A stretch of DNA of 64,000 nt, taken from positions 2,356,001 through 2,420,000 of the forward strand of contig NC_018513.1 of NCBI RefSeq assembly GCF_000292915.1, given 5' to 3'. A program made the translations under genes and the position numbers. This DNA comes from Burkholderia cepacia GG4. Its GTDB lineage: Bacteria; Pseudomonadota; Gammaproteobacteria; Burkholderiales; Burkholderiaceae. The notes beneath the pieces are model-generated. The model searched no databases. It was not told where the DNA came from and saw only the letters and a program-made list of their open reading frames with translations. How positions within the stretch are numbered: position 1 is the stretch's first letter; every line of letters begins with the position of its first letter. This document shows positions 31,838 through 40,916 of this stretch, piece by piece.

Positions 31838-33484
31838 TCACCAGTTGCGGAACCGGGCCGGCGGCGCATAAAGGCCGCCCGACCAGTGCACGAGATCCTT
31901 GATCGAGCGCGCCGCGAGCCAGCGGCGATCGGCGTCGAGCGGATCGATGCCGAGATCCTCCGGACGACGGATCACGCCGCGCTCGCGCAGCCGCTCGACC
32001 ATCTTGCGGTCGCGGCCGCGGCCGACGTCCGTATAACCGGCCACGCCGCGGATCGCGTGCTCGCGTTCGTCCTTGTCGCGGCACATCAGCAGGTTGGCGA
32101 TCCCTTCCTCGGTGACGATGTGCGTGACGTCGTCGCCGTAGACCATGATCGGCGCGAGGTCGAGCTGCAGCTTGTCGGCGAGCTTCAGCGCATCGAGCTT
32201 CTCGACGAACATCGGCACGTTCTTGTCGCCGAACGTCTCGCCGATCTGCACGACCAGCTTGCGGCCGCGCCTGAGCGCCGCCGGCGTGTCGGGGTCGGCT
32301 TCCGCGCCGGCCTTCAGCCACGGCTCGCTCGGATGGCGCCGGCCGCGCGCGTCGCTGCCCATGTTCGGCGCACCGCCGAAACCGGCAATGCGCTCGGCCG
32401 TGACCGTCGACGAATGACCCGACAGGTCGATCTGCAGCGTCGAGCCGATGAACATGTCACACGCGTAGAGGCCGGCCGTCTGGCAGAACGCGCGGTTGGA
32501 GCGCAGCGAGCCGTCGGGGCCCGTGAACCACACGTCGGAGCGCGCGCGGATGTAGTCGTCCATCCCGACTTCGGAGCCGAAGCAGTGGATCTGCTCGACC
32601 CAGCCCGATTCGATCGCGGGAATCAGCGTCGGGTGCGGGTTGAGCGCCCAGTGCGTGCAGACCTTGCCCTTCAGCCCGAGCTTCGCGCCGTAGGTCGGCA
32701 GCAGCAGCTCGATCGCGGCCGTGTTGAAGCCGATCCCGTGGTTCAGGCGCTTGATCCCGTACGGTTCGTAGATGCCCTTGATCGCGAGCATCGCGGTCAG
32801 GATCTGGGTCTCGGTGATCGCGGCCGGATCGCGCGTGAACAGCGGCTCGACGTAGAACGGCCGGCCGGCCTCGACGACGAAATGCACGCGGTCGCCGGGA
32901 ATGTCGACGCGCGGCACCTTGTCGACGATGCGGTCGACCTGCGCGATCACGATGCCGTCCTTGAACGCGGTGGCCTCGACGACGGTCGGCGTGTCTTCCG
33001 TGTTCGGGCCGGTGTACAGGTTGCCGTCGGCGTCGGCGCTGACCGCGGCGATCAGCGCGACCTGCGGCGTGAGGTCGATGAAGTAGCGCGCGAACAGCTC
33101 GAGATAGGTGTGCACCGCGCCGAGCGCGATCTTGCCGCCGAACAGCAGCTTCGCGATCCGCTGCGACTGCGGGCCCGAATACGCGAAGTCGAGACGCTTC
33201 GCGATCCCGCGCTCGAACACGTCGAGATGCTCGGGCAGCACGACGCCCGACTGCACCATGTGCAGGTCGTGCACCTTCGCGCTGTCGACGTCGGCGAGCG
33301 CCGTCGCGAGCAGGTCGGCCTGCTTCTGGTTGTCGCCTTCGAGGCAAACGCGGTCGCCGGGCCGCAGCACCGCTTCGAGCAACGCGACGGTGTCGCGCGC
33401 ATCGACCCGCTTGCCGCGCGCGAAGGCCGCGCCGGCCGCGAGGCGTGCATCGCGCGCCTGCCGCGCGTGATTCCATCCCGTCAT
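31838..33484 (-). CDS. mdcA: Malonate decarboxylase alpha subunit (acetyl-ACP:malonate ACP transferase)
   Basis: MdcA exchanges acetyl for malonyl on the acyl carrier protein and is the largest subunit. The 548-residue protein begins MTGWNHARQARDARLAAGAAF, has GDRVCLEGDNQKQADLLA near residue 45 and ends VHWSGGLYAPPARFRNW, all typical of MdcA. It is the first enzyme gene, placed 164 bases after madM, and heads the tight mdcA-C-D block. Confidence 0.95.
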   Translation of the reverse strand: MTGWNHARQARDARLAAGAAFARGKRVDARDTVALLEAVLRPGDRVCLEGDNQKQADLLATALADVDSAKVHDLHMVQSGVVLPEHLDVFERGIAKRLDFAYSGPQSQRIAKLLFGGKIALGAVHTYLELFARYFIDLTPQVALIAAVSADADGNLYTGPNTEDTPTVVEATAFKDGIVIAQVDRIVDKVPRVDIPGDRVHFVVEAGRPFYVEPLFTRDPAAITETQILTAMLAIKGIYEPYGIKRLNHGIGFNTAAIELLLPTYGAKLGLKGKVCTHWALNPHPTLIPAIESGWVEQIHCFGSEVGMDDYIRARSDVWFTGPDGSLRSNRAFCQTAGLYACDMFIGSTLQIDLSGHSSTVTAERIAGFGGAPNMGSDARGRRHPSEPWLKAGAEADPDTPAALRRGRKLVVQIGETFGDKNVPMFVEKLDALKLADKLQLDLAPIMVYGDDVTHIVTEEGIANLLMCRDKDEREHAIRGVAGYTDVGRGRDRKMVERLRERGVIRRPEDLGIDPLDADRRWLAARSIKDLVHWSGGLYAPPARFRNW

Positions 33485-33648
33485 GAACAGTTCTCCCGCT
33501 TCGATGGTTCAGCGGCATTCTAAGCCTGGCGCCGCCGCCGATTGATGATGTTGACGAATGCGACTCAGAGGACGCCGCGATGGATGCGGCCCACCGGGGC
33601 CCGCGCACGCCGGTGGCTCGCGCGAGCCGCCCGGATCGCACGCGACGG

Positions 33649-34416
33649 CTACGCGCCGACCAGCGCGCGCGTCGTGAAGAACAGCAGCGACGGGCCGAGC
33701 AGGCAGCCAACGCCGGTATGGAACGTCGCGACCAGCGCGCCGTACGGCACGAGCCGGCGATCGGTCGCGGCGAGGCCTGCGCTCACGCCACTCACGGTGC
33801 CGGCCAGGCCGCCGAAGATCATTGCGGAGCGCGGCGTCTTCAGGCCCATGAAGTTGGCCGCGACCGGCGTGCCGACCATCACGATGATCGCCTTCACGAG
33901 GCCCGTCGCGATGCTGAGCGCGATCACGTCGGAGCTCGCGCCGATCGCCGCACCGGTGACGGGCCCGACGATGTAGGTGACGGCGCCCGCGCCGATGGTC
34001 GTCATGCTGACCGCATCGGTATAGCCGAACGCACGCGCGATGCACGCGCCGACGATGAACGGCAGCACGGTGCCGAGCAGCAGCGACACGACGCCGACGA
34101 GGCCGGCCTTGCGCGCCTCGGTCGGCTGCACTTCGAACGCGGTCGCGACGATCGCGAAATCGCGCAGCATCGCGCCGCCCATCAGGCCGACGCCGGCGAA
34201 CAGCCGCACGTCGGCCAGCCCCTTCTCGCCGCCGGTGAACGCGCCGCCGACATACGCGAGCACGAGACCGATCACGATCGCGATCGCGGAGCCGTGCACG
34301 CGGCCGAACGTGAGCTTGCGCGACGCGACCGACGACAGCCACATGATCAGGCCGACCAGTGCGAACGACGCGACGAGCCCGTTGTGGGCGACGGTTTTTT
34401 CGAGCATCTGCAGCAT
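33649..34416 (-). CDS. madM: Malonate transporter subunit MadM
   Basis: MadM is the larger component of the two-protein MadLM malonate/H+ (or Na+) symporter. The 255-residue protein begins MLQMLEKTVAHNGLVASFA and has seven to eight membrane segments, with glycine-rich stretches VRLFAGVGLMGGAMLRD and GAVTYIVGPVTGAAIGAS. A longer in-frame extension to 34680 overlaps madL and is rejected. It starts 11 bases after madL ends. Confidence 0.92.
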   Translation of the reverse strand: MLQMLEKTVAHNGLVASFALVGLIMWLSSVASRKLTFGRVHGSAIAIVIGLVLAYVGGAFTGGEKGLADVRLFAGVGLMGGAMLRDFAIVATAFEVQPTEARKAGLVGVVSLLLGTVLPFIVGACIARAFGYTDAVSMTTIGAGAVTYIVGPVTGAAIGASSDVIALSIATGLVKAIIVMVGTPVAANFMGLKTPRSAMIFGGLAGTVSGVSAGLAATDRRLVPYGALVATFHTGVGCLLGPSLLFFTTRALVGA

Positions 34417-34427
34417 GGCGGCCTCCG

Positions 34428-34823
34428 TCACTGTTCTTCGAAATGCGGCACGCCCGCGAAGGCCGTGTCGTCGCGCCCGGTGCGCACGAGTACCGCGATG
34501 CAGCATGCGCAGATCGCGACCGCGCCAACCGCCGCGAGCAGCGCGACCGGCCCGCCCTTCAGCGCGGCGACGACGTTCTGGTTCGCGGCCATCGCGACGA
34601 CGACCGGGATGTACATCGCGCCCCAGAAGCCGACGCCGGCCTCGGTCTCCTTCGGCAGCCAGCCACGCCGGTGCAGCCACAGGCGCAGGCAGATCAGCAG
34701 CAGCATCGCGATGCCGACGCCGCCGACGTTGGTCTTCACGCCGATCGCGGCGCCCAGCAGGTCGCCGAGGAACAGTCCGGCCAGATGGCAGAACGCCAGC
34801 AGCGCGGTTCCGTAGATGATCAT
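34428..34823 (-). CDS. madL: Malonate transporter subunit MadL
   Basis: MadL is the small component of the malonate symporter. The 131-residue protein has four membrane segments and the family motif GVKTNVGGVGIAMLLLI in the second, with GVGFWGAMYIPVVVAMAANQNVV in the third. It is the first gene of the malonate block and faces a divergent LysR regulator gene. Confidence 0.92.
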   Translation of the reverse strand: MIIYGTALLAFCHLAGLFLGDLLGAAIGVKTNVGGVGIAMLLLICLRLWLHRRGWLPKETEAGVGFWGAMYIPVVVAMAANQNVVAALKGGPVALLAAVGAVAICACCIAVLVRTGRDDTAFAGVPHFEEQ

Positions 34824-35154
34824 GAGTCGTCTCCAGTCTCTTCGTGACGAGCGCCTGACGTGTGCGGGAGCCAGGCCCGCACGCCGATCCCGGACGCGGA
34901 CTGTCTGTCTCCTGCGACGGGGCGCCGCGGCCCGGCGGCTCGTCGTGCGAGCGCGTTCTCGGGGGTCGATGGGATGATGCGGTTTCGGGCCGGACGCCGG
35001 ATGCCTTAGACTGACCGAAGCAGCCGCCGGCGCGACACGGGCTACGCGTCCGCTGCGCCCCATCTGCAAGGGCCGCACCGGGGCGTATCCGATACTAGCG
35101 CCGCATAATCCGGCCATTTATGAAGTTGTCGAAACCGATTCAGTGGATTTAGCA
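34824..35154. promoter_or_regulatory. Divergent control region between madL and the LysR gene
   Basis: This 331-bp region must hold the promoters of the malonate operon and of the divergent regulator gene. A short inverted repeat GTATC-C-GATAC lies at 35085-35095, close to the regulator start, and is a candidate operator. I cannot assign the promoters with confidence. Confidence 0.4.
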
Positions 35155-36003
35155 ATGCGTCCCTTACCGCCCGAGCTGCTGCGCAGCTTCGTCGCCGTCG
35201 CCCAGTCCGGCAGTTTCACCGCCGCGTCGGAGCGCGTGAGCCTGTCGCAGTCGACCGTCAGCCAGCACATCCGCCGCCTCGAGGAACTGCTCGACCGGCC
35301 GCTGTTCGAACGCGACACGCGCAACGTGCACCTGTCGCAGCACGGCGACGCGCTGTTCCGCTACGCGGTGCGGATCCTCGAACTGATGGACGAGGCCGTC
35401 ACGTCCGTGTGCGGCCCGCCGCTGTCGGGCAAGGTGCGGCTCGCGATGTCGGAGGATTTCGCGTCCGCGCACCTGACGGCCGCGCTCGCGAGCTTCGTGC
35501 AGCGCAATCCGGAAGTCGAGCTCGCGATCTCGACGGGGCTGTCGGGCGACCTGTTCGATGCGCTCGACGAAGGCCGCCACGATCTCGTGTTCGCGAAGCG
35601 CGTCGCAGGCAGCCGGCGCGGCCGCGTGATTCGCAGCGAACCGCTGTACTGGTGCACCGGCCCCGATTCGCGGATCACCGGCCACGAGGCCGTGCTGCCG
35701 CTCGCGATGCATCCGGAGCCGAGCGTGTCGCGCCGCCGGGTGCTCGAATCGCTCGAGGCGGTCGGCCGGCCTTACCGGATCGCCGTCGTGAGCAGCAGCA
35801 TCGCGGTGCTGCGCGCGGCCGCGAGCGCGGGGCTCGGCGTCAGCGCGTTCGCCGGCTACGTGATTCCGGCCGGGCTCGCGCGGCTCGATGCCGGGTTGCC
35901 GGAACTCGGCGAGCTCGAATACGTGATCGACCGGCCGGCGGCCGCGTCGCGCTCGACGCTCGCGCTCGAGGCGACGCTGATCACCGCGGCAGCCGAGCTG
36001 TAG
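35155..36003 (+). CDS. LysR-family transcriptional regulator, likely for malonate genes
   Basis: This 282-residue regulator has an N-terminal winged helix-turn-helix (LLRSFVAVAQSGSFTAASERVSLSQSTVSQHIRRLEELL) and a C-terminal effector-binding domain starting near residue 87. I start at the ATG of MRPLPPELL; a GTG four codons upstream is also possible. Divergent placement from madL is the usual layout for a LysR activator of the neighbouring operon, so a role like MdcR is inferred, not shown. Confidence 0.85.
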   Translation: MRPLPPELLRSFVAVAQSGSFTAASERVSLSQSTVSQHIRRLEELLDRPLFERDTRNVHLSQHGDALFRYAVRILELMDEAVTSVCGPPLSGKVRLAMSEDFASAHLTAALASFVQRNPEVELAISTGLSGDLFDALDEGRHDLVFAKRVAGSRRGRVIRSEPLYWCTGPDSRITGHEAVLPLAMHPEPSVSRRRVLESLEAVGRPYRIAVVSSSIAVLRAAASAGLGVSAFAGYVIPAGLARLDAGLPELGELEYVIDRPAAASRSTLALEATLITAAAEL

Positions 36004-36184
36004 TGACCGATAGCGGTACAGATTCAGGCGCCGACGCCTGCCCGCGGCATCGCGCGCGCAACTGACGGTCTTGCCCGGCACGCGTCAGCGTCTGCGCAGT
36101 ACCCGCTCGCGACAATGGGACCCATCGGAACGCACGGCAGTGTGCCGCGCGTCCGCTGTCCCGTCCCCTTGATCGGAGCCCGCC

Positions 36185-36463
36185 ATGAATGTCTTGCGAT
36201 TCGCCGTCGCGACCGCCGCAGCCGCGCTGCTGTCCCCTGCCTTTGCACAAACCGACGCCACCGCACCCGCGCAGGGCCTGACACGTGCGGAAGTGATCGC
36301 CCAGTTGAAGCAGGCCTATCTCGACGGCGAACTGCCGACGAACGACGGCAACTATCCGCCGACCGCCGCGACGCGCGCACGCAATCGCCAGTTGGTGCAG
36401 GCCGTGCAGCCCGCATGGCTCGCGCAGACGCCGCAGCCACCGCAAACGCCGGTGCAGAAATAG
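36185..36463 (+). CDS. DUF4148 family periplasmic protein
   Basis: This 92-residue protein has a signal peptide (about residues 1-21, ending SPAFAQ) and a short DUF4148 region, LTRAEVIAQLKQAYLDGELPTNDGNYPP, common in Burkholderia secreted proteins. The tail is Pro/Gln-rich. Its function is unknown; many paralogues occur per genome. It stands alone between two unrelated genes. Confidence 0.8.
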   Translation: MNVLRFAVATAAAALLSPAFAQTDATAPAQGLTRAEVIAQLKQAYLDGELPTNDGNYPPTAATRARNRQLVQAVQPAWLAQTPQPPQTPVQK

Positions 36464-36502
36464 CGGAGCACGACCCGGCCGATCGACGGTGCGGCGGCGC
36501 GC

Positions 36503-37420
36503 TCAGGGCAGGAAGCTGCGACGCCGCGCGTCGATCAGCTCGACGAGCAGCCGGTCGCGCTCGGCCGCCAGCTCCTGCATCGAACGCTCGCCCTGGATCG
36601 CGCGCAGTTCGTCGGTCAGCTTGCGATCGACGGACGGATCGAACGACGGCGTGCCGAGCGCGTCCCACCACGTCGTGATCGGCCCCGACAGGTGCTCGAG
36701 GAAATGCGCGATCCCGCCCGCGCCACCGCCGAGGTGATAGGTCAGGCACTGCCCCATCAGCCCCCAGCGCAGGCCCGGGCCCCAGGCGACGGCCTTGTCC
36801 GCATCGGCGACGCTCACCACGCCTTCGCCGACGAGGTGATACACCTCGCGAAACAGCGCGGCCGCGAGTCGGTTCGCGACGTGGCCGGTCATTTCCTTGT
36901 TGAGCACGATCGTTTGTTTGCCGAGTGCGTCGTAGAACGCCTTCACGCGTGCGATCACGTCCTGGCCGGTCGCGTCGCCGCCGACCAGCTCGACGAGCGG
37001 AATCAGGTGCGGCGGGTTGAACGGATGCGCGATCATGCAGCGCTCCGGATGCTTTGCGCACGCGGTCTGGATCTCCGACATCTTCAGCCCCGACGAGCTC
37101 GATGCGATCGGTACGTGCGCGGGCAGCACGTCGTCCATCTGCCGGTACAGCGCGCGCTTCAGGTCGAGCCGTTCCGGGCCGTTCTCCTGCACGAAATCGA
37201 CACCGTCGAGTGCGCGTGCCAGATCCGCGTCGAACGACAGCCGCGCGGAAAGTTCGGCGGCCCGCTCGCCGAGAAACGCGGCGAGCGCGTCGCGCAGCCG
37301 CGCGTCGGCGTCCGGTGCCGGATCGGTCGCGACGACGTCGAAGCCCTTCGTCAGATAGAACGCCGCCCAGCTCGCGCCGATCACGCCGGCGCCGACGATC
37401 GCGATGCGTTGAATGTCCAT
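36503..37420 (-). CDS. 3-hydroxyacyl-CoA dehydrogenase family protein (carnitine dehydrogenase-like)
   Basis: The 305-residue protein has an NAD-binding Rossmann fold at the N-terminus (IAIVGAGVIGASWAAFYLTKGFDVVATD). The HAD catalytic region contains ASSSSGLKMSEIQ and HPFNPPHLIPLVELVGG, followed by the C-terminal dimerisation helices from about residue 190. The closest resemblance I can recall is L-carnitine 3-dehydrogenase, but a general 3-hydroxyacyl dehydrogenase is possible. It has no obvious operon partner, so the substrate stays open. Confidence 0.82.
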   Translation of the reverse strand: MDIQRIAIVGAGVIGASWAAFYLTKGFDVVATDPAPDADARLRDALAAFLGERAAELSARLSFDADLARALDGVDFVQENGPERLDLKRALYRQMDDVLPAHVPIASSSSGLKMSEIQTACAKHPERCMIAHPFNPPHLIPLVELVGGDATGQDVIARVKAFYDALGKQTIVLNKEMTGHVANRLAAALFREVYHLVGEGVVSVADADKAVAWGPGLRWGLMGQCLTYHLGGGAGGIAHFLEHLSGPITTWWDALGTPSFDPSVDRKLTDELRAIQGERSMQELAAERDRLLVELIDARRRSFLP

Positions 37421-37511
37421 GGTTGTCCCGTGTCGTTGGTCTGCAGAACTGTCGCGGCGATTGTCGCATCGATTCGCACGGGTCCAGGTTGACGCAGGTT
37501 GCAGATGCCCT

Positions 37512-37539
37512 CTTGAAATGCGCGGTGGCGGCCACTAAT
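37512..37539 (+). promoter_or_regulatory. Candidate heat-shock (sigma-32) promoter for the hsp20 pair
   Basis: CTTGAAA (37512-37518) matches the sigma-32 -35 element exactly. Thirteen bases later comes CCACTAAT (37532-37539), a partial match to CCCCATNT. It would start transcription about 120 bases before the first small heat-shock gene. Confidence 0.5.
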
Positions 37540-37666
37540 TACACGTCGTCGGGCAGTGCTGCAGGTCACGCACCGCCCCCGTTTCGATCCCGTGGAGCCA
37601 CCCGTCGCGCCCGCCGCAGGCGTCGCGCCGTCACGTCTCCCGCGTTCCCTGTCCAGGAGGACCCAC

Positions 37667-38107
37667 ATGAGCGGTATCCATTTCGGCAACGACCTGTTCG
37701 ACGAATTCACCCGCGTGCAGCGGCAGATGGCGAACCTGCTCGGCGAACGCCCGTCGGGCATCCGCGCGGTGCGCCCGGGCGCCTTTCCCGCGCTCAACGT
37801 CGGCGCCACCGACGACGCCATCGAGATCGTCGCCTTCGCGCCCGGCATGGCTGCGGCCGACTTCGACGTGTCGATCGACAAGGACCTGCTGACCATCAGC
37901 GGCGAGCGCAAACCGGCACCGCGCAGCGCAGGCGACGACCAGCGCACCTATGCGCAGGAGCGCTTTCACGGCGCGTTCCGCCGCGTCGTCGAGCTGCCGC
38001 GCGACGCGAATCCCGACCAGGTCAGCGCCCGTTACGAAAACGGCTGCCTGCTGATTCGCGTCGGCCGTCGCGAAGCATCGAAGCCGCGCGCCATCACCGT
38101 TCAGTAA
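37667..38107 (+). CDS. Hsp20/alpha-crystallin small heat-shock protein
   Basis: This 146-residue chaperone holds unfolding proteins without ATP. The alpha-crystallin domain covers about residues 38-135, including the strand-forming PALNVGATDDAIEIVAFAPGM, DLLTISGERK and RRVVELPRDANPDQVSARYENGCLLIRV motifs. An AGGAGG lies 8 bases before the ATG. It is followed 16 bases later by a second hsp20, and a candidate sigma-32 promoter lies upstream, consistent with heat induction. Confidence 0.92.
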   Translation: MSGIHFGNDLFDEFTRVQRQMANLLGERPSGIRAVRPGAFPALNVGATDDAIEIVAFAPGMAAADFDVSIDKDLLTISGERKPAPRSAGDDQRTYAQERFHGAFRRVVELPRDANPDQVSARYENGCLLIRVGRREASKPRAITVQ

Positions 38108-38123
38108 TCTTCAGGATACCGAC

Positions 38124-38540
38124 ATGAATACGAACCCGACCCTAGCCGAGCGCCAGACGAGCACCGTTCACGCTGCCGCTGCTGCCGCCGAAGCCGCACG
38201 CCGGCCCGCCATCACGCCAGCCGTCGATATCGTCGAAGACAATCGCGGTGTCACGCTGCGGGCCGACCTGCCCGGCGTGCCGCGCGAGAACCTCGACGTG
38301 AAGGTGCACGACAACACGCTGACGATCGAAGCCGACACGCGCATCGACACGCCGGCCGACCTGCGTGTGCGACACGCCGAAGTCCGCGCGCCGCGCTATG
38401 CGCGCACTTTCGTGCTGAGCCCCGATCTCGACACGTCGAGGATCGACGCGAACCTGCGCGACGGCGTGCTGACGCTGACGATCCCGCGTCGCGAGGAAAC
38501 GCGGCCGCGCCGCATCGACGTGACGGCCGGCAACCCGTAA
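38124..38540 (+). CDS. Hsp20/alpha-crystallin small heat-shock protein (second copy)
   Basis: This 138-residue small heat-shock protein follows its paralogue with a 16-base gap and surely shares its transcript. The domain shows PAVDIVEDNRGVTLRADLPGV, NTLTIEADTR and LRDGVLTLTIPRRE. The N-terminal 30 residues are Ala/Thr-rich and unlike the first copy, so the two probably form mixed or distinct oligomers. A strong bidirectional terminator follows. Confidence 0.92.
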   Translation: MNTNPTLAERQTSTVHAAAAAAEAARRPAITPAVDIVEDNRGVTLRADLPGVPRENLDVKVHDNTLTIEADTRIDTPADLRVRHAEVRAPRYARTFVLSPDLDTSRIDANLRDGVLTLTIPRREETRPRRIDVTAGNP

Positions 38541-38571
38541 GCGCTGGCGCACGTCGGACGCGACGCAGATG

Positions 38572-38612
38572 AAAAAGCCCCGCCGGGCGTGATGCCGGGC
38601 GGGGCTTTTTTT
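38572..38612. terminator. Bidirectional terminator after the hsp20 pair
   Basis: AAAAAGCCCCGCC and its complement form a long stem, flanked by an A-run on one side and seven T on the other. It can end the hsp20 transcript on the plus strand and the zinc-ribbon gene transcript on the minus strand. Confidence 0.85.
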
Positions 38613-38651
38613 GCATCGGGCAGCCCGCGAGCGGACGCACCGTAGCCGGAT

Positions 38652-38951
38652 TCAATCGAAATCGAAGAGGTCGAACACCGACTGCTTGCGACGCTGGCCA
38701 TCGTGCCTGTAACGACCGTGCGAGCGGCCGTCGCGCCCCCAGCCGTCGTCGCGGCCGCGCGGCTCCTGCGCATCGTGCTGCGCAGGCGCCGCGTCGCGAC
38801 GGGGCGGCGCAGCGCCGGTTTCGCGGGCGATCAGCTTGTCGAGTTCGCCGCGATCGAGCCACACGCCGCGGCAGGTCGGGCAGTAGTCGATCTCGATCGA
38901 CTGGCGCTCGGCCATCAACAGGTCGGGCGTCTTGCAGACAGGACATTTCAT
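38652..38951 (-). CDS. Zinc-ribbon (zf-TFIIB) domain protein
   Basis: This 99-residue protein has a four-cysteine zinc ribbon at its N-terminus (CPVC ... CPTCRGVWLDRGELDKLI), then a charged, Arg/Asp/His-rich linker and a short QSVFDLFDFD tail. Proteins of this type are common in Proteobacteria with no agreed role. AAGGAG lies eight bases before the ATG. It is located between the hsp20 pair and terC, on the minus strand. Confidence 0.85.
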   Translation of the reverse strand: MKCPVCKTPDLLMAERQSIEIDYCPTCRGVWLDRGELDKLIARETGAAPPRRDAAPAQHDAQEPRGRDDGWGRDGRSHGRYRHDGQRRKQSVFDLFDFD

Positions 38952-39023
38952 CGCGTTGCTCCTTGGGTTGAACATTCCGCATCCGAGGTGATGCCGGCCA
39001 CGGCCGGCTTCCGCCCCGCCAAT

Positions 39024-39779
39024 TCAGTGACCTTCGACCCGCGCCGCACGCTTCGCCTTCGCGCGCCGCGCCAGCATGTTCAAGCCCTCGACGAACGCCG
39101 AGAACGCCATCGCCGCGTAGATATAGCCCTTCGGCACGTGCGACCCGAAGCCTTCCGCGATCAGCGTCATGCCGATCACGACGAGGAACGACAGCGCGAG
39201 CATCACGACGGTCGGGTTGCGGTCGATGAAGCGTGCGAGCGGCTGCGCGGCGAACAGCATCACGGATACCGCGACGATCACCGCGACGAACATGATCGGG
39301 ATGTGCTCGGTCATGCCGATCGCGGTCACGATGCTGTCGATCGAGAACACGATGTCGAGCATCACGATCTGGCCGATCGCGGCCCACACCGTCAGGCCGG
39401 CCGCGCCGCCGGACGCGCCGGCGCCGTCGCCGTCATGCGACACGTGATGATGCATCTCGGTGGTCGCCTTCCACACGAGGAACAGGCCGCCCGACAGCAG
39501 GATCAGGTCGCGCCACGAGAACGCGTGATCGAACAGCGAGAACACGGGCTCGGTGAGGCTCGCGATCCACGCGACGCTGCCGAGCAGCGCGAGGCGCATC
39601 ACGAGCGCGAGCGCGATGCCGAGGCGCTGCGTGCGGGCGCGCTGCGCTTCGGGCAGCTTGTTGCTGAGGATCGAGATGAAGATCAGGTTGTCGATGCCGA
39701 GCACGACTTCCATCACGACGAGCGTCAGGAGCGCGGCCCAGACGGCGGGGTCGGCGGCAAGCGTCAGCAGGTAGTCCAT
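39024..39779 (-). CDS. TerC family integral membrane protein
   Basis: This 251-residue protein has about seven membrane segments and the TerC signature [20 protein letters not shown] near the N-terminus, with a second [18 protein letters not shown] motif near residue 140. The family is linked to tellurite resistance and to manganese export during metal loading of secreted proteins. A His/Asp-rich loop ([10 protein letters not shown]) lies before the second motif. It diverges from an NhaR-like LysR gene across 108 bases, which may control it. Confidence 0.88.
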   Translation of the reverse strand: MDYLLTLAADPAVWAALLTLVVMEVVLGIDNLIFISILSNKLPEAQRARTQRLGIALALVMRLALLGSVAWIASLTEPVFSLFDHAFSWRDLILLSGGLFLVWKATTEMHHHVSHDGDGAGASGGAAGLTVWAAIGQIVMLDIVFSIDSIVTAIGMTEHIPIMFVAVIVAVSVMLFAAQPLARFIDRNPTVVMLALSFLVVIGMTLIAEGFGSHVPKGYIYAAMAFSAFVEGLNMLARRAKAKRAARVEGH

Positions 39780-39838
39780 GAAAAGGGCCGATACGAAAGT
39801 GGAAAGCCCGATGATAGGCGGCCCCCGGCTTCGGAAAA

Positions 39839-39855
39839 ATCAGAGAGAATCTGAT
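39839..39855. promoter_or_regulatory. Inverted repeat in the terC / NhaR-like divergent region
   Basis: A perfect palindrome ATCAGA-N5-TCTGAT lies between the divergent genes, 32 bases before the regulator start. It is a plausible LysR-type operator. Confidence 0.45.
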
Positions 39856-39887
39856 CTTTTATTCGGTTTTTACGAAGTATTGATCCG

Positions 39888-40781
39888 ATGCTGAATTTCC
39901 GACATCTGTACTATTTCTGGGTCGTCGTGAAGGAAGGCGGCTTCGCGCGCGCCGCCGGGCGGCTCGACATGGCCGTGCAGACGATCAGCGCGCAGGTGCG
40001 CGAGCTCGAGAAGTCGCTCGGCCACCAGCTGCTGCGCCCGGTCGGGCGCGGCGTCGCGATGACCGATGCCGGGCAGGCCGCGTATGCGCGCGCGGAGGCC
40101 ATCTTCGAGATGGGGCGACTGATTCCCGACGAAGTGCGCGCGGCGGCCAGCCAGCCGACCGTGCGGCTCGCGGTCGGCCTCGCGGACGGGATCTCGAAGC
40201 TCGCCGCGCATGCAATCCTCGCGCCGGTGCTCGACACGCCCACGCTGCGGCTGCTTTGCCACGAGGGCGAGCACGATGCGCTGCTCGCGGAGCTGGCGCT
40301 GCACCATCTCGATCTGGTGCTGGCCGGCCAGGGCGCGCCGTCGGGTTCGAACCTGCGCGTGACGAGCGAGCGGCTCGTCGCGTCGCCGGTCGACTGGTAC
40401 GGGCCGGCGGCACTCGTCACGCCGGCCGCGCGGCAGCGCTTTCCGCAGTGCCTCGCCGAGTTGCCGGTGCTGTTGCCGACCGCCCATTCGGCGCTGCGCG
40501 CGCGCCTGGACCGGTGGCTCGAACGCGAGCGGATCGTACCCCGTTTGACCGGGGAATTCGAGGACAGCGCGCTGATGGCCGTGTTCGCGGCGCGCGGGCT
40601 CGGCGTGTTTCCGCTCAGCGAACTCGGCGCGAACGACGCGTCGCTGCTGCGCGGGCTGCGCCGGCTCGGCCGGGCGGGCGACGTGACCGAAGAGATCCAC
40701 GCGATCCGCTCGCGGCGCGGGGAACACCACCCGCTGGCGTCGCAATTGCTCGCCGCCGCGCGGCCGGCGCCGGCCGGCTGA
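39888..40781 (+). CDS. LysR-family regulator, NhaR-like
   Basis: This 297-residue regulator begins MLNFRHLYYFWVVVKEGGFARAAGRLDMAVQTISAQVRELE, a helix-turn-helix typical of NhaR, the regulator of sodium/proton exchange. The effector domain follows from about residue 90. It diverges from terC, so control of metal or ion stress genes is a reasonable guess. No nhaA-type antiporter lies next to it, so the NhaR name is only a family likeness. Confidence 0.82.
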   Translation: MLNFRHLYYFWVVVKEGGFARAAGRLDMAVQTISAQVRELEKSLGHQLLRPVGRGVAMTDAGQAAYARAEAIFEMGRLIPDEVRAAASQPTVRLAVGLADGISKLAAHAILAPVLDTPTLRLLCHEGEHDALLAELALHHLDLVLAGQGAPSGSNLRVTSERLVASPVDWYGPAALVTPAARQRFPQCLAELPVLLPTAHSALRARLDRWLERERIVPRLTGEFEDSALMAVFAARGLGVFPLSELGANDASLLRGLRRLGRAGDVTEEIHAIRSRRGEHHPLASQLLAAARPAPAG

Positions 40782-40916
40782 AGCAAGCGCGACATCAAAC
40801 GAAACTATAATGACGCCCCGGCCATACGAGATTGCCCCGCACATCGCACCGGCACCGCCGTTGCGCGGCGTGCGTGCGCTGCCCCCGCAGCCCCGCGCGG
40901 CATCTCGCCGAGCCTT

